From contig CAAGKM010000043.1 of the NCBI GenBank assembly GCA_900770395.1, forward strand, positions 248,001 through 312,000: 64,000 bases of DNA. Direction: 5' to 3'. The notes beneath the pieces were generated by a model. That model was not told where the DNA came from and did no database searches. It worked only from the letters and a program-made list of their open reading frames with translations. Every line of letters begins with the position of its first letter. Position 1 is the first letter of the stretch. The position numbers were made by a program, and so were the translations under genes. The stretch is from an uncultured Prevotella sp. GTDB lineage: Bacteria; Bacteroidota; Bacteroidia; Bacteroidales; Bacteroidaceae. Positions 55,896-64,000 of this stretch are shown in pieces.

Positions 55896-56810
55896 TTATA
55901 ACTTCCTCAGTATGTTGCGGTTTGCCTTGTCTATCGTCGATGTTTGTATGGATGCCAGATAGATTCGTGTGGTTGCTTCAGAGTCGTGTCCCATTGCTCC
56001 GCTGATGACACACAGCGGCACGTTCTCGTTGTGTGCGATGCTTGCCCAGCTGTGGCGCGCTACATACAGGCTTAGAGGCGTTGAGATGCGGAGCAGTGAG
56101 GATAGCTTTTTCAGTTTGCGGTTGATTTTTCGCGCCATTACTCGATATTGGCTCATCTCGGTTCCGTCTTCACGTTGTATGATTGGCAGCAGGTATTTTG
56201 TGCTTGTATTGGGGTGCTTGTCGATGAGTTGCTGCATATGCCGTTCCCAATGTATGCTCAGCTGTTGTCCTGTTTTTCGTCGGCAGTAGGTGAGTTGTCC
56301 GTTGTGCAGGTCGGTTTTGCGCAGAAAGGCGATGTCTACGGGTGACATTCCGCGCAGATAGAATGCGAGGAGGAAGATGTCACGTGCGAAGTCGAGTGTG
56401 GAGTCGGATGTGATGGTGGTGTTTTTGATGCGTCTGATGTCTGCAAGTGTTATTGCGCGTTTTGAGGTCTTGTCGATGCCGGTGTATACATGGCGGAATG
56501 GCTGGCGGTCGGTGGTAAGTTGTTGTTCCACAGCTCTGTTGTATGCAGTGCGCAGTATGCGCATATAGAAAGATGTGGTGTTTCGGCAGAGGTGGCGTGA
56601 CCGCAGCCATGTCTCATATTTGAGAGTGAAATCCTGTGTGATGTCGTCGAAGCTCATGTCGCGCTCATGTCGGAAGCTCATGATGCTGCTGAGTGCCTGC
56701 TGATAGGTGGCGGCGGTTCCCGTCTTCCCAATCTGCTGCAACTGCGTGATCTGGTGGCGGAAGAAGGTAAATACCGTCTTTGTCGCCTGTTTTGTGTTTG
56801 TTGATGTCAT
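55896..56810 (-). CDS. Solitary tyrosine-type site-specific recombinase
   Basis: 304 aa. N-terminal SAM-like core-binding domain (QALSSIMSFRHERDMSFDDI, TLKYETWLRSRHLCRNTTSF) and C-terminal catalytic domain with Arg in FYLRGMSPVDIAFLRK, Lys in YCRRKTGQ, YVARHSWASIAH (Arg), MGHDSEATTRIYLASI (His and Tyr nucleophile). All key residues seem present. No transposition or phage genes are beside it. Bacteroidetes enzymes of this short type include DNA invertases controlling surface genes, and a SusC promoter between inverted repeats lies 3.2 kb away. That link is a hypothesis. Confidence 0.88.
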   Translation of the reverse strand: MTSTNTKQATKTVFTFFRHQITQLQQIGKTGTAATYQQALSSIMSFRHERDMSFDDITQDFTLKYETWLRSRHLCRNTTSFYMRILRTAYNRAVEQQLTTDRQPFRHVYTGIDKTSKRAITLADIRRIKNTTITSDSTLDFARDIFLLAFYLRGMSPVDIAFLRKTDLHNGQLTYCRRKTGQQLSIHWERHMQQLIDKHPNTSTKYLLPIIQREDGTEMSQYRVMARKINRKLKKLSSLLRISTPLSLYVARHSWASIAHNENVPLCVISGAMGHDSEATTRIYLASIQTSTIDKANRNILRKL

Positions 56811-56895
56811 AATTTATAATATTAAAAAACGTAAGTAAATATATAAAGGAGAAAGTACACATTGTGTTGCCATGTGAACTTTTTTTTCTTGTTTT

Positions 56896-56927
56896 TTTGG
56901 ATGTATGGAAAAAATATAGTAAATTTG
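56896..56927 (+). promoter_or_regulatory. Promoter of the cyd operon
   Basis: TTTG (56896-56899), 20 nt, TAAATTTG (56920-56927), 45 bp upstream of the DUF4492 ATG. Confidence 0.7.
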
Positions 56928-56971
56928 CAGCCAGAACATTAAGCGCTAACCACCAATCACAGAACAATAAA

Positions 56972-57181
56972 ATGGGCGATATATTATATAAGGTGTGGCG
57001 GCTTTATGCCGACGGCTTCCGGCAGATGACTGTCGGAAGGACTCTTTGGGCACTGATAATAGTGAAGCTGATTGTGATTTTCGTGATACTGAGATGGCTG
57101 TTCTTTCCCGACTATGTGAGGACGAATGCCCCACAGGGGCAGGAGGCAGAGTTCGTGGCGGGAGAGGTGCTGGGGAAATGA
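56972..57181 (+). CDS. DUF4492 protein, cytochrome bd-associated
   Basis: 69 aa from ATG 56972 (MGDILYKVWRLYADGFRQMT). The frame is open to 56864, but the promoter lies there. A single membrane helix (LWALIIVKLIVIFVILRWLF) is followed by a short periplasmic tail ending EFVAGEVLGK. DUF4492 proteins commonly precede cydA in Bacteroidetes and may be a small accessory subunit, like CydX in other bacteria; that role is inferred. Confidence 0.8.
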   Translation: MGDILYKVWRLYADGFRQMTVGRTLWALIIVKLIVIFVILRWLFFPDYVRTNAPQGQEAEFVAGEVLGK

Positions 57182-57339
57182 AGAGTGAAGAATGAAGAGT
57201 GAAGAATTGGCTCCGCTGATGAAGAGTTTTTGAATTTTGAGTTGTGAGGCTTTGGTGGATGTCGGACAAGTCGGACAGGTCAGACGGGTCAGACAGGCTG
57301 GACAAGAATTGTGAATTAATTTAAATACAATAAAAACTT
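57182..57339 (+). repeat. Short-period direct repeats in the DUF4492-cydA gap
   Basis: AGAGTGAAGAATGA repeats at 57181-57210 and a roughly 10-bp unit (TCGGACAAG, TCGGACAGG, TCAGACGGG, TCAGACAGG) at about 57268-57300. No gene. Confidence 0.6.
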
Positions 57340-58908
57340 ATGACGAATTTGTTATTAGACATTGATTTTGCGGCGGTTGACTGGGCGAGGGCTCAGTTTG
57401 CGCTCACCGCCATCTATCACTGGCTGTTTGTGCCCCTGACGCTGGGGCTTGCCGTGATTATGGGTGTGGCGGAGACGGTTTATTACCGCACGGGAGACGG
57501 GTTTTGGCTGTCGGCGGCAAAGTTCTGGCAGCGTCTGTTTGGTGTCAACTTTGCCATCGGCGTTGCCACGGGTATTATCCTTGAGTTTCAGTTTGGCACC
57601 AACTGGAGCAACTACTCATGGTTCGTTGGCGACATCTTCGGCGCACCTCTCGCCGTTGAGGGCATCGTGGCGTTCTTCATGGAGTCCACGTTTGTGGCTG
57701 TGATGTTCTTTGGCTGGAACAAGGTGAGCCGCGGATTCCATCTTGCCTCCACTTGGCTCACGGGCATCGGTGCCACCATCTCGGCATGGTGGATTCTGGT
57801 GGCAAACGCATGGATGCAATACCCCGTGGGCTGTGAGTTCAATCCCGACACCATGCGCAACGAGATGGCATCGTTTGCCGAGGTTGCCCTGTCGCCAATG
57901 GGCGTGAACAAGTTCTTACATGCCGTCACCTCATCGTGGATTATCGGTGCACTGTTTGTGATGGCTGTATGCTGCTGGTATCTGCTGAAGAAGCGTCATG
58001 AGCGTCTTGCCGTGACGGGCATCAAGATGGCATCGGCATTAGGACTGGTAGGCTCGCTGCTTGCCATGCACAGCGGTGACGGCTCGGCATATCAGGTGGC
58101 GCAGCGGCAGCCCATGAAGTTGGCGGCGATGGAGGCGCTTTACAGCGGCGGCGAGAGTCAGGACCTCACCTGCATAGCGATGGTTCCACCCTTTAGCCAG
58201 CCCGACTATGAGAGCGAGGCTGAGCCGCCATTGAAGATAGCCATCCCCAAAGCCCTCTCGCTGCTTGCTACAAGGACTATGGACGGCTACGTGCCGGGTG
58301 TGAAAGATATTCTCGACGGCGGCTACAGGCAGCCCGACGGAACAGTGGCGCTGAGCGTGGAGCAGAAGATGGAGCGCGGCCGCAGGGCTATAGCCAATCT
58401 CAAGGAGTATCGTGGCATGGCGGCAAAAGGAAAAGGCAAAGCTGACGTTGTCCGCATGGAACAATTGAAGAGGGAGCTTGCCGAGGATATGCCTTACTTT
58501 GGCTACGGCTATGTTAGGGATAGGGCGCAGGTGGTGCCGTTCATCCCCGTGTGCTTCTACTCGTTCCGCGTGATGGTTGGGCTGGGCACGCTGTTCCTCG
58601 TGTTCTTCATCGTGATGGCAGTGCTGGCGTTCCGCCGTGACGTGAGCCGCCACAAGTGGCTGCTATGGAGTGGCATTGTGCTGCTGCCCCTTGGATATAT
58701 CGCCAGCGAGGCAGGATGGATTGTTGCCGAGCTTGGCCGCCAGCCGTGGACCATTCAGGACATGCTGCCCACGTGGGTTGGCGTGAGCGGAGTGGGCAGC
58801 GGCAGCGTGATGCTCACCTTTTTCATCTTCCTCGTGCTGTTCACGGTGCTGTTGGCGGTGGAGATAAATATCATGTTGAAACAGATAAAGAAAGGACCGG
58901 AACTATGA
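57340..58908 (+). CDS. cydA: Cytochrome bd oxidase subunit I
   Basis: 522 aa, inner membrane. High-affinity quinol oxidase subunit with the haems. Haem and quinol-site regions: RAQFALTAIYHWLFVPLTLG, ALSPMGVNKFLHAVTSSWII, GDGSAYQVAQRQPMKLAAME, and the Q-loop segment near PFSQPDYESEAEPPLKIAIP. The GRQPWTIQDMLPT motif is near the end. It gives this otherwise anaerobic-type organism tolerance to nanomolar oxygen. The stop overlaps cydB (ATGA). Confidence 0.97.
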   Translation: MTNLLLDIDFAAVDWARAQFALTAIYHWLFVPLTLGLAVIMGVAETVYYRTGDGFWLSAAKFWQRLFGVNFAIGVATGIILEFQFGTNWSNYSWFVGDIFGAPLAVEGIVAFFMESTFVAVMFFGWNKVSRGFHLASTWLTGIGATISAWWILVANAWMQYPVGCEFNPDTMRNEMASFAEVALSPMGVNKFLHAVTSSWIIGALFVMAVCCWYLLKKRHERLAVTGIKMASALGLVGSLLAMHSGDGSAYQVAQRQPMKLAAMEALYSGGESQDLTCIAMVPPFSQPDYESEAEPPLKIAIPKALSLLATRTMDGYVPGVKDILDGGYRQPDGTVALSVEQKMERGRRAIANLKEYRGMAAKGKGKADVVRMEQLKRELAEDMPYFGYGYVRDRAQVVPFIPVCFYSFRVMVGLGTLFLVFFIVMAVLAFRRDVSRHKWLLWSGIVLLPLGYIASEAGWIVAELGRQPWTIQDMLPTWVGVSGVGSGSVMLTFFIFLVLFTVLLAVEINIMLKQIKKGPEL

Positions 58909-60017
58909 CATACGATTTTCTTCAGCATTACTGGTGGTTTTTGGTGTCGCTGCTTGGCGCGCTGCTCGTGTTCCTGCTCTTTGTGCAGGGCGCAAACACC
59001 ATGATATTCTCGCTTAGCCGGAATGAAGACGAGCGAAAAAAGATTATTGGCTGCACAGGCCGCAAGTGGGAGCTGACGTTCACCACGCTTGTGGTGTTTG
59101 GCGGAGCGTTCTTTGCATCGTTCCCGCTGTTCTACAGCACCAGCTTCGGCGGAGCCTACTGGCTGTGGATGATTATCCTGTTCTCGTTCGTGTTGCAGGC
59201 TGTGAGCTACGAGTATCAGAGTAAGCCCGGCAATTTCCTCGGGGCAGGCTTCTTCCGCTGGTGCCTTGTGCTCAACGGAGTTGTCGGTCCGCTGCTTCTT
59301 GGCGGTGCCGTGGCGACATTCTTCAACGGCTCCAACTTTGTGATAGAGAAGAACAACATGCTCAGCGACTTCTCTCCCGTGATAAGCCGCTGGGCAAACG
59401 CCAGCCACGGGCTTGATGCGCTGCTTTGCGTGTGGAATCTCATTCTCGGCGTGGCTGTGGCACTGCTCTCGCAGTGTCTCGGACTGCTCTATATCATAAA
59501 CAATGTGGATGACGGCAGCATCCGCCGCCGCGCCTCTGTGCGTCTTGTCGGCTTGGCTGCCGTGTTTGTGGTGTTCTTCGTGTCGTTCCTCGTGCATGTG
59601 CTGCTCAAGGACGGCTATGCCGTAGACCCCGCCACAGGCATCATCTCGATGGAGCCGATGAAGTATCTCCACAACCTTACGCACATGTGGTATCTGCTCA
59701 TTGCGCTGCTTGCCGGAGTGGCGCTGGTGCTCTACGGCATCATCCGCACCACCGTGAGCAAGACCTACACCCGCGGCATCTGGCACGCAGGCGCCGGCAC
59801 CATGCTTGTGGTGTTGGTTCTGCTGCTCACCGCAGGATGGAACAACACTGCCTACTATCCATCTAACGCCGACCTCCAATCGTCGCTCACCATTGCCAAC
59901 AGCTGCAGCAGCGAGTTCACCCTCGGCGTCATGTCGGCGGTGAGTCTGCTCATCCCGTTTGTCGTTGCCTACATCGCATATGCCTGGTATAAGATGGACG
60001 GAAAGGATATAAAATAA
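58905..60017 (+). CDS. cydB: Cytochrome bd oxidase subunit II
   Basis: 370 aa from ATG 58905, overlapping the cydA stop by 4 bp. The frame is open far upstream inside cydA, but MTYDFLQHYWWFLVSLLGAL is the canonical CydB start. About nine helices. ILFSFVLQAVSYEYQSKPGN, SNFVIEKNNMLSDFSPVISR and WHAGAGTMLVVLVLLLTAGW fit the family. Followed by a strong hairpin. Confidence 0.96.
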   Translation: MTYDFLQHYWWFLVSLLGALLVFLLFVQGANTMIFSLSRNEDERKKIIGCTGRKWELTFTTLVVFGGAFFASFPLFYSTSFGGAYWLWMIILFSFVLQAVSYEYQSKPGNFLGAGFFRWCLVLNGVVGPLLLGGAVATFFNGSNFVIEKNNMLSDFSPVISRWANASHGLDALLCVWNLILGVAVALLSQCLGLLYIINNVDDGSIRRRASVRLVGLAAVFVVFFVSFLVHVLLKDGYAVDPATGIISMEPMKYLHNLTHMWYLLIALLAGVALVLYGIIRTTVSKTYTRGIWHAGAGTMLVVLVLLLTAGWNNTAYYPSNADLQSSLTIANSCSSEFTLGVMSAVSLLIPFVVAYIAYAWYKMDGKDIK

Positions 60018-60035
60018 AAATTGAGTATAACAAAA

Positions 60036-60070
60036 CATTTGCCCACCTCGCGCGACGAGGTGGGCAAATG
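60036..60070 (+). terminator. Strong hairpin after cydB; left inverted repeat
   Basis: CATTTGCCCACCTCG and CGAGGTGGGCAAATG form a perfect 15-bp stem with loop CGCGA. It works as the cyd operon terminator, though a U-tract is absent. Bases 60041-60063 recur in inverted orientation at 60459-60481. Confidence 0.75.
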
Positions 60071-60086
60071 TATAATGGGGAACTCT

Positions 60087-60142
60087 AAACGATACGTTTG
60101 CGGTTCTAAACGTATCGTTTGCGCGGCTGAACGTATCGTTTG
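60087..60142 (+). repeat. Array C: three 21-bp-spaced repeats
   Basis: AAACGATACGTTTG, AAACGTATCGTTTG and GAACGTATCGTTTG with CG centres at 60090, 60111 and 60132, exactly 21 bp apart. The first is the reverse complement of the others in its 13-bp core. No gene. Confidence 0.8.
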
Positions 60143-60154
60143 AATTTTCAAGTT

Positions 60155-60191
60155 GGGGGCAGGTACGGCAGATGCTGTCACCTGCCGCCCC
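60155..60191. other. GC-rich hairpin
   Basis: GGGGGCAGGT (60155-60164) pairs with ACCTGCCGCCCC (60180-60191), one bulged G. Terminator-like in strength but without a T-tract on the + strand. Confidence 0.55.
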
Positions 60192-60253
60192 AAAAATTCA
60201 CCAATCTATTTACTACATCCTGCGCCGTCATGGCTGTGCTTTCACTGCTGCAA

Positions 60254-60300
60254 AGCCATTTAGCACTCTTGTAACGGAAAGCTATGAATAATGCAGGTTA
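60254..60300. mobile_element. Partial copy of the MITE right end
   Basis: AGCCATTTAGC, then ACGGAA and TATGAATAATGCAGGTTA match the right end of the element at 20746-21002. The left end is not found nearby, so this is a truncated remnant. Confidence 0.7.
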
Positions 60301-60394
60301 GAATCTATTTGGGCAAACCTCATACAAAAAATAGCACGCAAAAAAACAAATATCATTTTTTTTGCATGCTATTATAAAAAAATATTCAATTTAT

Positions 60395-60425
60395 TTTGCT
60401 TTTTAATATATTTTTATTACTTTTG
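60395..60425 (+). promoter_or_regulatory. Promoter of the susC-like operon
   Basis: TTTG (60395-60398), 19 nt, TACTTTTG (60418-60425). It lies between the inverted repeats 60041-60063 and 60459-60481 and points toward susC. The leader would be about 105 nt and contains the right-hand hairpin. Confidence 0.75.
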
Positions 60426-60458
60426 CACTTGATATTTTAAAATATGTAAAAGCAAAGT

Positions 60459-60483
60459 GCCCACCTCGTCGCGCGAGGTGGAC
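60459..60483 (+). promoter_or_regulatory. Leader hairpin of susC; right inverted repeat
   Basis: CCACCTCG and CGAGGTGG form an 8-bp stem with loop TCGCG. The 23 bases 60459-60481 are the exact reverse complement of 60041-60063, including the asymmetric loop. Confidence 0.7.
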
Positions 60484-60536
60484 CATTTTGGAGGAAACAA
60501 AATTATTAATATAAACTAAACAAAAAGAGAGAATTT

Positions 60537-63518
60537 ATGAAAAAAAGACTTATGGTTCTTTTGGCATGCCTGATGTTTGTTACAGGTATCACATTTGCCC
60601 AAAAGAAAGTTACGGGTTCCGTAATTTCTCAGGAGGACGGTCTGCCCGTCATAGGAGCCACAATCAAGCTTGTGGGCTCCAAGACAGGCGGCACGACCAC
60701 TGACGCGGATGGACGTTTCTCGATTGACGTGCCAAATGGTGAGAAGCTCCAGGTGAGCTACATCGGCATGGTTACTCAGACGGTGGCGGCAAAGGACGGC
60801 ATGAAAGTGATGATGGTTGCCGATGACCAGGTGATTGGTGATGTTGTAGTAAACGGATTCTTCACCCGTAAGAAGCAGACCTTTACTGGTGCCGTGCGCT
60901 CGATGACGGGTGAGGAGATTTTGTCGGTGTCTCCGACAAACCTTCTGCAGACACTGGCATCCATCGACCCTGCCCTCAACATCTCGCAGAACAATCTGGC
61001 TGGAAGCAACCCTAACGTTGTGCCCGACCTTGTGATAAGAAGCACCACATCGCTTGCAACAAGCAACGAGGTGGGACTCAACGCACCGCTCATTGTCATC
61101 GACGGTGTGGAGCAGGATCTCACAGCCCTTTACGACCTTGACATAAATGATATTGAGCGTGTGGACATTCTAAAGGATGCCTCTGCCACTGCCCTCTACG
61201 GTGAGAACGCCGCCAACGGCGTTATCGTGATTGAGCGCAAGCGTGTGTCGCAGTCGCCGCTCCGCATCCGCTACACCTTCACCCCTCAGCTGAGTTTTGC
61301 CGACCTCAGCAGCTATGATGTGTGCAATTCGGCACAGAAACTGGAGCTGGAGCGTATGGCGGGGCTTTATGACTCGCCTTCGGGAAGTCTCGACCAGGCA
61401 TATTACGACAAGCTGGCATTGGTAAGCAAAGGCGTGAACACCGACTGGCTGTCGAAGCCTATCCGCAACAGCTTCTCCCACGACCACTCGCTGTCAATCT
61501 CGGGCCGTGGCTCTGGTCTTGACTATAACATCAAGGCAAACTACTCATCCACCAACGGTGTGATGAAGGACGACGGACGTAACCGCTACGGCATGGACCT
61601 CTATCTTTCGTACACAGCGGTGGACAATCTCATCCTCACCCTGCGTGCGTCGCATCAGCAACTCGACGTGAACAACTCAAAGTATGGCAGCTTCTCTGAT
61701 TATATCGCAGCCAATCCTTACGACTCACCCTATGATGAGCACGGCAACCTGCGCTCGCAGTTGTCATACAACATGAACAATCCTCTCTACGAGGCGTCGC
61801 TGAGCAGTTTCAGCAAGTCGCAGACACGTACCCAGCAGATATCGCTCGACGCACGTTATAACATTCTTCCCAACTTCTACGTTACGGCGCAGGGCGCATA
61901 CAGCACTGCCAGGGGTACATCCGATGTGTTCCTGTCGCCGGAGTCGAACACCTATGCCACTACAACCGTGCTGAACCAAAGGGGAAAGTATGAACTGGGC
62001 AATAACAGCAACGACTCATGGAGCGCGAAGGTTGTGGCAAACTATATTCACAACTTCGACAATGACGGGACCATGCTCACCCTCAACCTTGGAGGTGAGG
62101 CAAAGCATGAGGACAGCCACACAAGCACACTCGTGGGAACAGGATTCCTGTCGGACGACATGCCCGACATCGCCTACGCCACAGCTTACCCGACATCGCA
62201 GTACCCCTCGGGCTCTCAGGATGTGGCGTCAAGCGTTGGTGCCTTCGTGGCTGCCAACTTCATGTGGAAAAACCGCTACGTGGTCGACGGCTCTTACCGT
62301 GTGTCGGGCTCCTCAAAGTTTGGAGCCAACCACCGCTATGCGCCGTTCTGGTCGGTAGGTGTGGGCTACAACCTTCACAATGAGGAGTGGATAAAGAAGC
62401 TCGGATGGGTGAACACATTCCGCCTGCGCGGAAGCTACGGATACACAGGTAGCGTGAAGTTCAACCCCTATCAGGCTGTCACCACTTACGTCTACGACTC
62501 AAAGTTCGGCTCATACACCGGCATAGGCGCCATACCGTTGGCAATGGCAAACCCTGACCTTAAGTGGCAGACCACCAAGAAGCTCAACATCGGTATCACC
62601 TCGTCGTTTCTTGGCGACCGGCTTAATGTAAACCTCGATTACTATAACGAGAAGACCGACGACATGCTCATCGACATGTCGCTGCCGCCATCATCGGGAG
62701 CATCCACCGTCAAGGCAAACCTCGGCTCGCAGACAAGCAACGGTTTCGAGTTCTCGGTATGGGGCAAGATTATCAAGACCCGCGACTGGGAGTGGAACCT
62801 CTCGGTGAACGGTCTGCACTCAAAGACCACCATCAACAACATCTCTGACGCGCTGCGCCGACGCAATGAGGCAAACGCCGCAACCAACGTCTCGGCTTCG
62901 CCACTGGTGCAGTTCCGTGAGGGTGAGTCGCCAACAGCCATCTACGCTGTGCGCTCTGCCGGCATTGATCCTGCCTCGGGTCAGGAGATTTTCATAAAGA
63001 AGGACGGAACATACACATATAGGTATGACTCAGCCGACCAGGTGGCATGCGGCGACACCAACCCGACGCTGCAGGGCAGCCTCTCAACACAGGTGAAATA
63101 TCAGCGCTTCTCGCTCAGCATGTACTTCTCTTACCGTTTCGGCGGAGAGATGTACAACTCCACACGTGCGGCAAAGGTGGAGAACATCAACCCACGTTAC
63201 AACTGCGACCTGCGCGCGTTCACCGAGCGCTGGAAGAATCCGGGCGACCTCGTTCCCTATCTCGACATCTCGCTCACAGGCGGTAACTCATATAACTACA
63301 CCGACCGTTTTGTTGAGAAAGACAACGAGCTGTGGCTCTCGAGCATGTATCTTCAGTACGACGTGCCGGCAACATTCCTGCAGCGTCTGAAAATACAGAA
63401 ACTTTATGTAGGCATTGGCACAGAGGACTTGTTCCGTCTCACGTCAGCAAAGTATGAGCGCGGTACATCATACCCATATAGCCGCAGTGTGAACATGTCA
63501 TTAAGCGTAACATTTTAA
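60537..63518 (+). CDS. SusC/RagA-family TonB-dependent outer-membrane transporter
   Basis: 993 aa. Signal peptide (MKKRLMVLLACLMFVTGITFA), a carboxypeptidase-regulatory-like domain (VTGSVISQEDGLPVIGATIK), a TonB-box/plug region (GDVVVNGFFTRKKQTFTGAV, ALYGENAANGVIVIERK) and a 22-strand barrel with typical C-terminus (YSRSVNMSLSVTF). Imports an unknown glycan or peptide with the SusD partner that follows 13 bp later. No degradative enzymes are in view, so the substrate is not predictable. Confidence 0.96.
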   Translation: MKKRLMVLLACLMFVTGITFAQKKVTGSVISQEDGLPVIGATIKLVGSKTGGTTTDADGRFSIDVPNGEKLQVSYIGMVTQTVAAKDGMKVMMVADDQVIGDVVVNGFFTRKKQTFTGAVRSMTGEEILSVSPTNLLQTLASIDPALNISQNNLAGSNPNVVPDLVIRSTTSLATSNEVGLNAPLIVIDGVEQDLTALYDLDINDIERVDILKDASATALYGENAANGVIVIERKRVSQSPLRIRYTFTPQLSFADLSSYDVCNSAQKLELERMAGLYDSPSGSLDQAYYDKLALVSKGVNTDWLSKPIRNSFSHDHSLSISGRGSGLDYNIKANYSSTNGVMKDDGRNRYGMDLYLSYTAVDNLILTLRASHQQLDVNNSKYGSFSDYIAANPYDSPYDEHGNLRSQLSYNMNNPLYEASLSSFSKSQTRTQQISLDARYNILPNFYVTAQGAYSTARGTSDVFLSPESNTYATTTVLNQRGKYELGNNSNDSWSAKVVANYIHNFDNDGTMLTLNLGGEAKHEDSHTSTLVGTGFLSDDMPDIAYATAYPTSQYPSGSQDVASSVGAFVAANFMWKNRYVVDGSYRVSGSSKFGANHRYAPFWSVGVGYNLHNEEWIKKLGWVNTFRLRGSYGYTGSVKFNPYQAVTTYVYDSKFGSYTGIGAIPLAMANPDLKWQTTKKLNIGITSSFLGDRLNVNLDYYNEKTDDMLIDMSLPPSSGASTVKANLGSQTSNGFEFSVWGKIIKTRDWEWNLSVNGLHSKTTINNISDALRRRNEANAATNVSASPLVQFREGESPTAIYAVRSAGIDPASGQEIFIKKDGTYTYRYDSADQVACGDTNPTLQGSLSTQVKYQRFSLSMYFSYRFGGEMYNSTRAAKVENINPRYNCDLRAFTERWKNPGDLVPYLDISLTGGNSYNYTDRFVEKDNELWLSSMYLQYDVPATFLQRLKIQKLYVGIGTEDLFRLTSAKYERGTSYPYSRSVNMSLSVTF

Positions 63519-63531
63519 TTAAGATAAGACA

Positions 63532-64000
63532 ATGAGAAAATATATAATTTTATCAGCCGTAATGGCAAGCGGACTCCTGTTCTCGTCGTGCGACGATTTC
63601 CTCGACGTGCGTCCTGACTCGCAGAAACTTGAGGCGGATTTGTTCGCAAAGGCAAAGGGCTATGAGGATGCCATCTACGGAGTGTACGGATACATGCAGT
63701 CAGAAGCGCTCTACGGCAAGGAACTGCTGTGGGGACTCACCGACATCATGGCGCAAGACCTCAACCAGACAACAACATCATCCACTGCCCTGGCACGCTA
63801 TGAGTACAGCACCGACGATGAGCTGAGAACACGTTTCGCCTCGGTGTGGAACACAGCATACACCTCAATAGGCTATGCCAACAATGTGCTCAAGAATCTT
63901 GAGGGCGCATCGGAGGACAATCTGCCGCTCTACAAACTCTATAAGGGCGAGATGCTCGCCGTGAGAGCCATGCTGCACTTCGACCTGCTGCGCCTCTTCT
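63532..64000 (+). CDS. SusD/RagB-family surface lipoprotein (runs off window)
   Basis: 156 residues visible. Lipoprotein signal MRKYIILSAVMASGLLFSSC (Cys20) followed by DDFLDVRPDSQK, the conserved SusD start, then helical TPR-like segments (GYEDAIYGVYGYMQSEALYG, WNTAYTSIGYANNVLKNLEG, EMLAVRAMLHFDLLRLF). It caps the SusC barrel and captures substrate. Co-transcribed with the SusC gene. Confidence 0.96.
   Translation, partial: MRKYIILSAVMASGLLFSSCDDFLDVRPDSQKLEADLFAKAKGYEDAIYGVYGYMQSEALYGKELLWGLTDIMAQDLNQTTTSSTALARYEYSTDDELRTRFASVWNTAYTSIGYANNVLKNLEGASEDNLPLYKLYKGEMLAVRAMLHFDLLRLF

Noticed and set aside
58755..60038. 427-codon minus-strand frame
   Set aside because: Antisense to cydA/cydB; His-rich shadow of real membrane-protein genes.

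Overview
The window looks like chromosome from a Bacteroidales bacterium, most likely Prevotella or a close relative. Evidence: nearly every transcription start can be placed with the Bacteroidetes promoter (TTTG, about 19-20 nt, then TAnnTTTG); a SusC/SusD pair; lineage-typical genes (DUF5606, DUF4492 beside cydA, long NusB, HU-like protein with a C-terminal extension, M64 peptidase); and core genes all closest in kind to Bacteroidetes forms. Most of the window is GC-balanced housekeeping DNA. AT-rich accessory islands lie at about 13.4-19.9 kb and 37.5-43.9 kb.

Layout. 0-6 kb: a truncated GH31-like glycosidase, a membrane pyrophosphatase and a cellobiose phosphorylase. 6-9.3 kb: a minus-strand operon nusB-yajC-ybbR-coaE-DUF5606. 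9.5-13.4 kb: divergent rplY-pth-hslR and a Ca/Na antiporter, then a preQ1-I riboswitch controlling a queuosine-precursor transporter and queF. 13.4-19.9 kb: accessory island with a DUF4143 ATPase flanked by 33-bp repeat arrays and a candidate RiPP cluster (Cys-rich 37-aa peptide, acidic 50-aa peptide, radical SAM/SPASM maturase, unknown companions). 20-30 kb: a perfect-ended 257-bp MITE, HD hydrolase, LptD-like protein, cation/proton antiporter and MenE. 28.6-35 kb: an AmpG-like permease beside a 1240-aa fusion of glycosyltransferase, HIT-like DUF4922 and SpoIID domains, plus an M64 peptidase. 36.7-42 kb: trmO, then a 247-bp direct duplication of its 5' end bracketing debris of an Rhs polymorphic-toxin locus with two immunity-like genes. 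42.5-55.7 kb: HU-like regulator with GC palindromes in its leader, asnA, dnaX, type II pantothenate kinase, tRNA-Phe, thiL, punA, lpxK, sppA and pepT. 55.9-64 kb: a solitary tyrosine recombinase, the cydAB operon and a SusC/SusD locus whose promoter lies between inverted repeats.

The most unusual material is (1) the RiPP-like cluster, (2) a set of short intergenic arrays with strict 21-22 or 33 bp periods, two of which share conserved outer ends but have unrelated repeat cores, and two of which sit directly upstream of DUF4143 ATPase genes, and (3) the triple-domain cell-wall fusion. All functional statements rest on reading motifs by eye; no database search was run.
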